Assembly (NCBI RefSeq): GCF_036669915.1
Contig: NC_089321.1
Span: 16,320,093 to 16,384,092, forward strand
Direction: 5' to 3'
DNA: 64,000 nt
Origin: Pocillopora verrucosa
Taxonomy: Eukaryota; Cnidaria; Anthozoa; Scleractinia; Pocilloporidae
Shown piece by piece: positions 15,501 through 27,500 of the stretch; position 1 is the stretch's first letter; the number at the start of each line of letters is the position of its first letter. The notes beneath the pieces are model-generated. The model had not been told where the DNA came from. It made no database searches and was given only the letters and a program-made list of their open reading frames with translations. The translations under genes were made by a program, and so were the position numbers.

Positions 15501-18500
15501 GTAAGCATCATCAGAAATCTGTTCGTAGCACTTGTGGCCTCAGGGCTGCTGGGGCTTGATAAGCAGGGCAAGTGAATATCAATTGAAGGATCGAAAGCAG
15601 CTTTTGTCCTTATCAGCCGGGTGTTCTTTTTGTGTGTGCTTGTTGCCGTCTGGTCGTCGTCGTTGTTCTTGTTCTTGTTCTTGTTGTTGCTGTAGCTTTG
15701 GTCTTTGTATTGCTTATTTCTTCCCGTTTGCTTTGGCCTTTCTGTTTTTGCCTTGAATTATTTTATTTATTTCATCTATTTTTATTTTTTTATTTTTTAT
15801 TTTTTTTTTTTCCCCCCCTTTTTGCTTTTGTTTCCTTTTAGTTGGTCTTTCCATTAATGTTCAAAAAAACGAAAACAAAAACAGAAAAACCAACAAAAAA
15901 AAATACTTGCTATCAAAACCTGTTAGAGGTCGAGCGCTCGATGGAAGTGAACATCCGGGACTTCTCGTAAGATAACGACCAAAATACGAAACGGAACGTA
16001 CAAGTTTGTCACCTTATTTTCAGAGTTTCCTTTCGTTGCGTGCAAATCGCATCCATTTGAACTTTGCACAATACTAGTCGCTCTCTCCAAATGGGTCATT
16101 TACATCGATACACCCTCCTAGCCTCCCAATTTGACAGATTGTTTTCACCTGAAGCCTGAGCTCGACAAAGGCAATTCACAATTGAATGGGACTTTCTCCT
16201 AGCAAGCCGGGCGGCCGTTTCACATGTTTTTCAATGGCCACAACTAGTCTGACATGTTGCCTTTCTTTCTCCTCAGCACCACCGCCGTGTAGCACTCCCG
16301 TGGATCTGGCATTTATCATCGATTCTTCGGGCAGCATTGGCCGCACAAACTACAAGAAACAGAAGAACTTTGTCAAGGAAGTGGCGAAGACTTTTGGCCT
16401 ATCTCCAAACGGCAGCCGAGCGGCCATGGTTCTGTACAGTAACTCGGCCTCAGTGAAAGCTCGATTTGGCCAGTATTCGGACCCGAAGGAGTTCGGTGGA
16501 GCTGTAGACAGTCTGCCTTACGAGAGAGGATTGACACGAATCGACAAAGCACTGGACCTAACAGCCAAGGATATCTTCGCTCAAAGTAGGTCGGGCGTGC
16601 CCAAGATTGCAATGCTGATAACAGACGGTACCCAAACCGCAGCAGCCGACGCCAAAGGCCTAAAAGAGGCTTCCGAACCATTGAGACAGGCAGGTGTTCG
16701 TGTTCTAGCCGTAGGTGTCGGCAAGGGTGTGGACAGAGAAGAACTTCGACTGGTCACGGAGAGTGACGAGGATGTTGTGGTGGCGGCTGACTTCGAAGAC
16801 CTGCTGTTGAAACTCAGCAACCTGACCAGCCAGGCTTGCCGACTTGCAGGTAAGCATCATCAGAAATCTGTTCGTAGCACTTGTGGCCTCAGGGCTGCTG
16901 GGGCTTGATAAGCAGGGCAAATGAATATCAATTGAAGGATCGAAAGCAGCTTTTGTCCTTATCAGCCGGGTGTTCTTTTTGTGTGTGCTTGTTGCCGTCT
17001 GGTCGTCGTCGTTGTTCTTGTTCTTGTTCTTGTTGTTGCTGTAGCTTTGGTCTTTGTATTGCTTATTTCTTCCCGTTTGCTTTGGCCTTTCTGTTTTTGC
17101 CTTGAATTATTTTATTTTATTTCATCTATTTATTTATTTTTTTATTTTTTTATTTTTTTTTTTTTTCCCCCTTTTTGCTTTTGTTTCCTTTTAGTTGGTC
17201 TTTCCATTAATGTTCAAAAAAACGAAAACAAAAACAGAAAAACCAACAAAAAAAAATACTTGCTATCAAAACCTGTTAGAGGTCGAGCGCTCGATGGAAG
17301 TGAACATCCGGGACTTCTCGTAAGATAACGACCAAAATACGAAACGGAACGTACAAGTTTGTCACCTTATTTTCAGAGTTTCCTTTCGTTGCGTGCAAAT
17401 CGCATCCATTTGAACTTTGCACAATACTAGTCGCTCTCTCCAAATGGGTCATTTACATCGATACACCCTCCTAGCCTCCCAATTTGACAGATTGTTTTCA
17501 CCTGAAGCCTGAGCTCGACAAAGGCAATTCACAATTGAATGGGACTTTCTCCTAGCAAGCCGGGCGGCCGTTTCACATGTTTTTCAATGGCCACAACTAG
17601 TCTGACATGTTGCCTTTCTTTCTCCTCAGCACCACCGCCGTGTAGCACTCCCGTGGATCTGGCATTTATCATCGATTCTTCGGGCAGCATTGGCCGCACA
17701 AACTACAAGAAACAGAAGAACTTTGTCAAGGAAGTGGCGAAGACTTTTGGCCTATCTCCAAACGGCAGCCGAGCGGCCATGGTTCTGTACAGTAACTCGG
17801 CCTCAGTGAAAGCTCGATTTGGCCAGTATTCGGACCCGAAGGAGTTCGGTGGAGCTGTAGACAGTCTGCCTTACGAGAGAGGATTGACACGAATCGACAA
17901 AGCACTGGACCTAACAGCCAAGGATATCTTCGCTCAAAGTAGGTCGGGCGTGCCCAAGATTGCAATGCTGATAACAGACGGTACCCAAACCGCAGCAGCC
18001 GACGCCAAAGGCCTAAAAGAGGCTTCCGAACCATTGAGACAGGCAGGTGTTCGTGTTCTAGCCGTAGGTGTCGGCAAGGGTGTGGACAGAGAAGAACTTC
18101 GACTGGTCACGGAGAGTGACGAGGATGTTGTGGTGGCGGCTGACTTCGAAGACCTGCTGTTGAAACTCAGCAACCTGACCAGCCAGGCTTGCCGACTTGC
18201 AGGTAAGCATCATCAGAAATCTGTTCGTAGCACTTGTGGCCTCAGGGCTGCTGGGGCTTGATAAGCAGGGCAAGTGAATATCAATTGAAGGATCGAAAGC
18301 AGCTTTTGTCCTTATCAGCCGGGTGTTCTTTTTGTGTGTGCTTGTTGCCGTCTGGTCGTCGTCGTTGTTCTTGTTCTTGTTCTTGTTGTTGTAGCTTGGT
18401 CTTGTTGTTGCTGTAGCTTTGGCCTTTGTATTGCTTAATTATTTTATTTTATTTCATCTATTTATTTATTTTTTTATTTTTTTATTTTTTTTTCGGTCGT

Positions 18501-21500
18501 TTTGACAAACGCCTGCTCTAATATTATGCTTTTTTTATTCTAATGGATTGATATTTTGAAGTTCCATAGCATTATAGGTAAAGGTTATTTTTAATTTGTA
18601 CTACCAGACTTTATATAGTATATTTATAGGGGGTGTTTAGTAAAAGCTTTTTATTTGGGGTCTCTCACTGATATAAGATATTTTATTGCTTTGTGTTTAG
18701 TTTGCTAGTATTTGTTTTGAGTGCTAGACTGCTGGAATTTAGATTTCCGGGCTTTTAGATTTTGAATTTTCCTGGGTAAGTTTTTCCGTTGAACTCCTTT
18801 AATGTAATGTGACTTTTGCGGGAAGAAACGCCTTTTTTAATGCAGGCAGCCGTCTATAGAATGTTACTATGGAAACCTCAAGAATTTTTTATTTTCGAGT
18901 CATTTTATTGGTTCATTAGTCTTATTACGTGATACTCTCTACCTTAGATAGTGTTTTCACAGTTGTGTTGGGTCTGAATTCTTTAGAGCTGTATATTTCG
19001 CTGGATTTGTGCTTTTGTGATAAGTATACACATAAGGCTTAGATTATTTAACTTCATTGCGTATCTAGTCGTTGTTAAATAGAGAATAACACATGGGTGC
19101 GCGTGGATATGGAGTTTCTCTTCGAGTGTTTAACTCGATGGCTCACGAGTGAGCACAGCGAACGAGTGAGATGTCGAGTTGAATAGGAGAAGAGAAATTT
19201 CATATCTAAAAGCAACCATGTATTATTTTGTTTATCACATAAACACAATAGCCCTTTACTTGCAAGAAAATATCTCTTTTTTTTCACGTGTATTGTTACG
19301 GTTTCTCTCGGGGCTGGAAATCCTTGTAAAACACTGTAGTTTATATGATGAATATACAATATATTTTGGCTGTAATCATCAAATTTGTTTCTTTGCCAGC
19401 GAAACGGAGGTCGTCTTGTTTGATTCCCATGGATATTGCTTTCCTGTTGGATTCTTCAGATGCCGCTGGAAAGGCTGGTTTTCAGAGGGAGAAGGAGTTT
19501 TTCAAACTTATGTCAAGTACTCTATCATTGTCTCTCAGTGGTACTCGTGTAGGTGTAATTTCTTACAGTGCACAAGCAAACCTCGCAGTGGCTCTTCAGG
19601 AAAATACCACCGCCCAAAATTTGCGATCTGCCATCGATGCGCTTCAATTTGTGGGAGGAACTCCCAGAATTGAGAAGGCACTTGAATCTGTCCTTACTGA
19701 CTTGTTTACCTTCGATAGGGGGACCAGGTCTGGAATCCCAAAGGTAGCCGTTCTTTTGACGAAGGTATCAGACTCAAACATTTTGCAGTATGAAACTCTC
19801 AGGAGGGCAGCCGCACCATTAAAAACAGAGGGTGTGGAATTAATTGCCGTAGGTGTAGGCCGAGACGGCGATCTTCAAGATTTACGTGTATTAGTTGGCA
19901 GCGAGGAATATGTTTTAGGAACAGAGTCCTTTGATAGCCTTTCTGAATTGGTAGAAGACGTTACGCTTCTTGCATGTAAAGCTGCAGGTGAGAGAACTTT
20001 ATCTTTACATAATACATTAAATTTTACATAGAGTTACAGCAGTGTTCACGTGGCGAGTTTTAATGGGAAATTTCCATATTTGGAAGACGGAAAAAGGCTG
20101 GTAACTTGAAAGGATACTCGTCAATGAATTTAAATGATTTTGGGATATACATACACCAGTAAGTTTTCCAAGGCAAGTGTATTTCACTCGCTATCTTTAC
20201 TAATGTTTAAGTTGAAACCCTATTTCGTAATATGCGCTCTTGCAGAAACATTTGCTGGTGTAAATGTTGCTTGTAAAATGTGTAAAGAACAAAACTGGGG
20301 TGAACAGTTTGCCAAATGTAAACGTTTGCTGTGATCTATTACTGAAAAGACGCATATTAACATGAAAGTTATTACTTTCATATTAAAAAGAAAAAATTAA
20401 AGATGAGGTAATCTGAGATCGGTAGATCGTAAGCAAGGACCAATCAAAATGCCTGTATAATTCAGCCAATCAATTAGTAATCTAGAAATCACTCACGTCA
20501 ATTCCTCTTACATGAGTTATTTGAGTTTAAACAGTTATGTTCGCTGTTGCAAAAAAGTGCTCTTTTATTAATCAAATTTTGCGCCTCTACATGTCTTCTA
20601 GAACCAAAACGGATCATTTATCCTATGGACGCTGCAATCCTAGTTGACACGTCCGCTGGCATTAGTGCCCTCAACTTCCAGAGGGAGAAAGCTTTTGTTA
20701 AGACTCTTATAAGAAGTTTTACCATTTCAAGGAACTTGAGTCGTGTAAGCCTGTTATCTTACGGTAACAAAACAGAAGTCACCGTAAATTTCTTTGACCA
20801 GCAAAACAGAGAATCTCTCACACGAAATGTCGATTCTTTGCCCCTCTTGGGTGGGCCGTCGCAAATAAATCAAGCTCTAGAGGTCGCAGCTTCGCAGCTT
20901 TTCTCCCCTTCTGGTTCGTCTCGCGCCGCAGTGCCAAGGACTATTGTGGTAGTAACGGATGGTCGACAGGATCTTACGGTGGGCTCCGGTGGTCTAAATG
21001 AGACAATAGCCCTGTTGAGGCAAAATGGCGTTAAGATTCTAGTGGTGGCTGTTGGCGGTGAAGACGTTGACGAGGATGGATTGGGCAGCCTTGTTGAAGA
21101 GGAAGATCATATATTTACCGCTGAATCGTTTGAAACTTTGGCCGCTAAATTGGAGAAAGTCAGCACTGTAGCCTCCGAAATTGCAGGTTAAATTAAATGT
21201 CTTAATTTACCCGATATTTCATCCGTTATATTTCTTTTTTGAAACACTAAGTTTTTGCGCCTAAGCGTGTACACTTCTTACCATTGATCCGATGTAGAAA
21301 TCAACTTACAGAATTCCTTTCAATGCAAAACAGGTAACGGCAAGATACTTTTAGCTATTGTTTGCGACGAGAAACAAAACTACCTTAAACTTGACGGAAT
21401 GCACAAATTGTTGTTTCGGTGAGATAAAGAAAACGTCGGCAAAACAAAGATAAAACCGAGTAGAAAACAATAAATACAGTGAGTGATTTATGAGTTTGAA

Positions 21501-24500
21501 ATACTGCAATCTCAAGATACACAAACCTTCCTCATTTTAGTCATTTCAATGAAGTGAGCAAAACTAAAAAATCATTTATCACTGTACTTGTTACCACAGT
21601 TTCTTTTTCACAGTTGTCTGATTGGGCTGCAAAAAGAACAATCAATAACTTGCGGAATTAATCCTTAATAAATAACAATTACCGATATTTCAAGTCCTGT
21701 TAATCAGCGACGTACAGAATTACGCTAAGCAAAACTCTAGGATAGGAAGAATAAGCCAGAAAGGAGTAAAGGAAGAAATTGACTCGGATTGCAAATAAAA
21801 AATGCAAGCCAAATTTGTTAAGATTTGCACACTTGGACGTTGCTCCTTCGACAAATTGTCCTCAGAACCATGCGACGTAAGAATTCGTTTTCCTTTGCCA
21901 CAAGTTTGAGAATGCCTTAAAATGGCAAAACGAAAAAAACAGTTAAGAAAACACAATAAAATATTTCTGCTGTTGTCTTTCCCAGCACCTGACCGTTGTG
22001 GTAAAGTGACTGACATCGCCTTTATAATGGACGCCTCGGACAGTGTTGACAGCCAGAGTTACCGCATTCAAAAGGACTTTGTCAAAGCAATCGCAAAGAG
22101 CTTCGGTTTGCAACCAGGGGCGAGCCGAGCAGGAATCATTCTTTCCGGCAAGAAACCAACAGTGAACATTAAGTTTGATGACTACTTGCAAACCGAAGAC
22201 TTCATAGAGGCGGTAGATAGACTTCCTCACCCTCGCGGACATGCTGGAATAGACAAAGTCCTCGATGTGGCTCTAACTCAGCTATTGGCCAACAGAGGTG
22301 GTGCAAGACCTGGATTGGGGAAGATACTAGTGCTATTAACAGCAAACACTCAAAATCAATCTCTAGATACAAAGTTGCTGGATAGTGTCACCAGAAGGCT
22401 CCAACAGTTGGGAGTGGCTTTGGTTGTTATCGGTGTCGGTAAACAGGTGGATGAGACACTGCTTCGTCCTTTGGTTACGAAAGGAGAGAATCTTTTCCTA
22501 GAAAGATCGTTTGAAAGTCTGATGCTTAAAGCTCGACAAGTAGCACAAATTACGTGTGACAACGCAGGTATTTTTCATTACCACCGCTGAAACTTTCGAA
22601 GAGAGCCTTAAGTAGTCCGGAGTGGTCCATGTACCCATATTTCAATTTCAAAACCATTCTTCAAAGTCAGAACTGAATATCAAATCACTTAATATTAAAA
22701 AGAATACAAAGATTTCTTACGAGCACTAAATGAAAACCACTTATGAGGCAATGTTAAAGAGAATTGTTTATCCAGTTACCTTTTTATCTAGCTAGGAGGA
22801 TACGCTAACCTTCCCCTCCCCCCCTCACCTTTGTCACTCCGACAGTTTGACTTTACTCGCCTGAGATGTTTATTAGTATTCAATTTTCTGAGGAATTTTA
22901 GTTTGCTACAAGTTGCATTGGTAATATAACTCGCCATTTAAAAAGTGTGAACTCACGCGACAGTTTAAAATGCTGTAAGTTCCTTTACAATTTTCACATG
23001 AACAACACATTTTATGCGTTTATTTGAGACTAGTTCGTTCTATTCCTCGCCGCCTTTGACCGCAAATTAAATGATAAATTAAGAAAAATTATGTCTGCAA
23101 TAGGAAATATTTTTGGAATAGATCTAACAGCGAAAGTGATGGAGGCAAGATTTAATACATACAATATATTAATATGATTTTTTGATAAATATGATTTATT
23201 TCCCTTCGTGTAGGATACTCAAGATGCAGAAACCCAGTTGATGTCGCTTTTCTGGTGGACTCTTCGGGTAGTCTTGGCGAGGAAGGTTTCCGCGAGCAAA
23301 AGGACTTTATAAAAGTGATTACGAACACCCTCAATGTATCTCCCTCACACAGCAAGGCGGGTGTCATCACTTACAGTGATAGAGCTTCTGTGGCAATAAA
23401 ATTTTCAGACTATCAATACCACGCACAGTTGGTCAATGCCCTTGACGCGCTGCCATATCAAGGTAAAACCACACGGATTGACAGGGCCATTGTGAAGGCC
23501 TCTAAAGAACTCATGACAGTGGAAGGAGGTAGAAGAAAGGATATACCTGGAGTTATGGTCATAATGACCGACGGGAGACAGACTCAGGACTTTGACGTCA
23601 CGCCTTTAGAGCAAGCAGCTGCGGTCTCAGAGGAAATGGGGGTAACAACTTTGGTGCTCGGAATTGGGGAACTGGCCAACGTGAATGAGCTCAGAAAAAT
23701 GACTGCACGAGATGGCGACGTTTTCTTGGCTTCCTCTTCTCGAGCTTTGAACAGTTTTGCACAACCAGTTGCCACAAGAATATGTAATGCTGCAGGTACC
23801 TTAAATTGTTGCTTTATACGTTCTGTTCATTTTGGGTACCTTCCCAGGTTAACAACTATGATTTTGGTCATAAGTGGTTTCAAATGCCATACTGAGTCCA
23901 TCAGATGAGCCATATTCAAGGTTATTCCCTTAATTTCATATGTCACTCCCATTTCCAGAGATGCTCCGAGAGTATAGAAAGTCACGCGGACTTTCAATTT
24001 CCATAAGGTTATCAATTTCTTCCTGAAAAGAAAGCGTTTTGTAAGTTAACAGAAGATATTATCTTTTTAGCACCAAAGACATGTGATGTTCCACTAGATG
24101 TTGCCTTTTTGGTTGAGTCGTCTGAGAACATTTCACCAAGAGACTATAAAAGAATTAAAGATTTCATCAAAGAGGCGGCCACCTACCTGTCAAGAAGCGA
24201 CAACGAACAGCAAGTTGGTGTCATTGTGTTCAATACCGAGGCCAAGATATCCATAAAGTTTGGACAATATTGGTCCGAATACGATTTTGATCGTGCAATT
24301 GATGATCTTCCTCTAAACACAGGACCATCGCAACTTGATACAGCTCTTCGCGTTGCCACCAAATTGTTCACTGCTGAAAATGGAGCCAGACCCGGGGTTC
24401 AGAAAGTCGGCATCGTATTAACAAATGGAAAGCATCCTGCTGTAGAAGACCTGGAGGACCTGAAGGATGTGGTAAGACCTCTTCATCAAGCAGGGGTCCA

Positions 24501-27500
24501 TGTCATACCCATTGGAGTGACGTCGTCGGTGGATTGGAAAAAATTGCGCTCCTTAACTGTGGACGACAAGGATGTTATTGTGTCACATTCTTGTGACAGT
24601 TTATCCAACAAGATTAACTATCTTTTCAGACGCATTTGCCTCGAAGCTGGTAAGGAAAAAACTTTGTTTTAGATAGCTTGTACTGGCTATAAATGATGTG
24701 CGTTCTTCGGCTTACAACAGTTATCTGGGAGGAACTGGATTTATTCACTCTACTTAAATTACATCAAAACTTCGGTGGTCAAACCCTTTTTTTGAAATCG
24801 AATATGATCCAGTTGGTTCAAATCGTATTGGTAACCGTGTTCTTGGCCTAATGTTTTTCAAGAACATCTTTCACCTCTGGGCTTTTTAGTTAAAGGTGCC
24901 AAAGACAACTCGGCTTGTAAATAAACAAATTAAGGCTCTGGCTATTCGTTGTTTTCAGTTTATAATGAATTTGCTTTGATTTTGATCTCGAAGCTTACAA
25001 AAAATGCGATGGGGTAGCAGATGTGGTATTTGCGATCCACTCCTCGGGGACACTCAGCCCTTCAGAATACCGCAAAGAAAAAGAATTGGTTAAAAGAGTG
25101 GCGACAACTCTGAACATTTCACCCGGTAGGAGCCGAGTAGCTTTAATTCTTTATAGCAACTTCGCCACGGCAGCCCTTAGACTTGACGAAAAGATCACCA
25201 TGGAGTCTTTTGACAATCTTGTGGATAGCTTACCTCATGAACGTGGAGTGACGCGCATCGACAGAGCTTTAAAGCTTGCTCGATCCATTTTCGACTCCGA
25301 CAGTGCTGTAGTGCGACGAGGAGTGCCTAAGGTATTGATATTGTTCACCGATAGCAAGCAAACCGTTGCTCAAGATGCATTTAGTCTGGTGGAAGCTGCC
25401 CGACCCCTTCTCTATGAGGACGATGTTAGGATTCTTGCAGTGGGAATGGGAAACAATGTAGACGTCAGGGAGCTACGAGCTACAACAGTTGATGAGAAGG
25501 ACGTCTTTCTGTCTCCGTCGTCGGAGAATCTTCTCAGTTTAAGCGGATCTTTGTCTGAGGCCATGTGCGAGGCAGCCAGTGAGTATACAGTGAAAATAGC
25601 ATTGTCCTATAAACGTAAGGTCAAGTGTAATATAGTTGGCTCTGTATGGTAAGAGCTGCATGACTGTTCATGTTTTCTTTATTAAAAGTTCATTAACCTG
25701 ACGGAGGCCTTGGAGTTTTTAGCAGTAAAATCTTGACCATGCATCAATGACTGATCAACCGACAGACTGACCAACCCACTGATCGAAAGACCGACCGGTC
25801 GACCAAACGACAATTTGTTAATAATCCATTTATTCACTCGTTAATGATAATATTCCAAACATTTAACAAAGAGACCTCCAATCACTCAAAAGTTGTCATG
25901 GTGGTCTACAGTGATTAACTAATGCTTAGAAATCTAGCAACTGGCCAACAGCCACTAGGATGAATGTTAATCGTCTAAGAAAGTGAAAAAGGTGAAGAGT
26001 AGTGACCAAAGCTGATTGAAAATGAACGTAAAAAAAGATTGAGAATTATTTTCAAATTTCTTTTAAAATCACTCAATTATATTTTCAGAGCCTCCAATTT
26101 GCCCTGAAGCCATGGATGTCGCCTTCCTGATGGATGCCTCCGGCAGTGTGGGAGCAGACAACTTTGAGAAGCAGAAAGAGTTCATCAAAGCAGTAGCCGG
26201 TACTTTAGGACTTAAAAGTGGCTTAGCCCGCGCTGGGTCTCTGGTCTACAGTGACATGGCAACAGTACAACAGTCATTCAACAGCTGCAACGGGACTCAT
26301 TCGGTTGTAGAAGCAGTAGATCACATTCCATACTATGGTCGAACCACGCGCATTGATCGCGCCTTGTCACTTGCCAATACAGATCTGTTTAGTGATGCCG
26401 GTGGAGTGCGATCGTATGTCGCTAACACTCTTTTACTCTTAACGGACGGCAGGCAAACTCCAGCAGCTGACTCGATTTCCATGGAACGCGCCGTGAAACC
26501 CCTTAAAGAAAAGAAAGTGAAAAGGATAGCTTTGGGAATCGGTAGTCAAATTAGTCCCGATGAGCTTCGCAAGGTCGTTGATGGAGACGAAGACGTCGTT
26601 ACAGTAGACAGTTTTGACGATCTTATCTCTTCAATGCATATGGTATCGGAAAAATTATGCACAAGTGCAGGTGAGAGAGTCACCTTAATACCTCTTCCCT
26701 TAGAAAAATAGTGTTGAGACAGATTCCTTTAGTACAGTCTCGCCTTAGGTATTTACATGTGGGTTTGTAGTTAGATTAAACTTCTTTCAAGGTCCTTGAA
26801 CTGAACAAACTTAGTTTACAATTCGGTTGACAAAACAGAACTTACTTAGTCAAAATGTGTTTTTGTTTCAAAGAGCAGAAGAAAGGAAAAGATTAAAAGG
26901 AGAACTTAAAGTGAGAAAAGGGTGAACCGACTTTGGTGACGGACCCTAATTTATATCGGTTTTGCGTTTGAACGATTGGCAATGTGACACCAGTTTTCTC
27001 GACAATAAGAGGTTCTATGAATGTGCAAATATAGGTAATGAAAGAAGCACAAGTGGAATTGTTCTAATATGTAATGAATTAATCTCTTGGCAGCTTTAAA
27101 GAAGTGCCCTGTTCCTGTAGATATCGCCTTTCTTCTGGACTCATCAGGAAGTATTGGTGAACCAAACTACCGCAAAATGAAAGACTTTGTCAAGGCTGTT
27201 GCGAACACCTTTATCATCGGATCAGGCAAAACACTAGCTGCATTAATTTTGTACGGTGACACCGCAACTACGGCCATCCGATTTAGCGATCACGCGAACA
27301 ACGCCGACTTCGACGCTGCAATAGACGTTCTTTCATATTTGGGAGGTGAAACTCGCATAGATAAAGCCCTACAGCTTGCTTCCACAGAGCTTTTAACAGA
27401 ACGTAGCGGCGCACGGGTTGGTGTTGCCAAAGTTGTGATCCTCGTGACAGACGGGCGGCGGTCTCGAGCGCCCGACGGCGTTGAACTTCATAAGGCTGCG

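Larger units (their letters stand above)
1..18490 (+). repeat. Tandem array of 14 near-identical ~1.35-kb exon-intron units
   Basis: A unit of 1,346-1,365 bp (exon of 573 nt plus intron of 773-792 nt) recurs head to tail. Fourteen exons and 13 full introns are present, and a shortened fourteenth intron ends the array in a poly-T tract near 18,490. Exons encode identical protein. The only exon difference I saw is one synonymous GAT to GAC change in units 13 and 14. Intron length differences come mainly from a (TTCTTG)3-6 microsatellite and a poly-T/poly-C tract about 100-140 bp further on. The window opens 5 nt before an exon, so the array probably continues to the left. Confidence 0.95.

Noticed and set aside
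102-18273. Recurrent minus-strand open frames of 71, 79 and 102 codons in every array unit
   Set aside because: They lie opposite the vWA exons, repeat only because the exon repeats, and show no domain; the one residue that varies follows a synonymous change on the plus strand.
610-18416. Cys-Ser-rich and Leu-Val-rich open frames after each array exon
   Set aside because: They are translations of the intronic TTCTTG microsatellite and lie after the splice donor.
1-18490. CRISPR-like or satellite DNA interpretation of the array
   Set aside because: The unit is 1.35 kb and contains a conserved protein-coding exon with splice sites; this is tandem exon duplication.
19345-19399. ATG with a hydrophobic stretch as an alternative start and signal peptide for exons 15-24
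   Set aside because: The hydrophobic residues come from a T-rich pre-acceptor tract, and every other vWA exon has a similar in-frame run. It remains a weak alternative if transcripts start here.
20134-20334. 66-codon plus-strand open frame in the intron between exons 15 and 16
   Set aside because: No domain, no splice logic and AT-rich intron composition.
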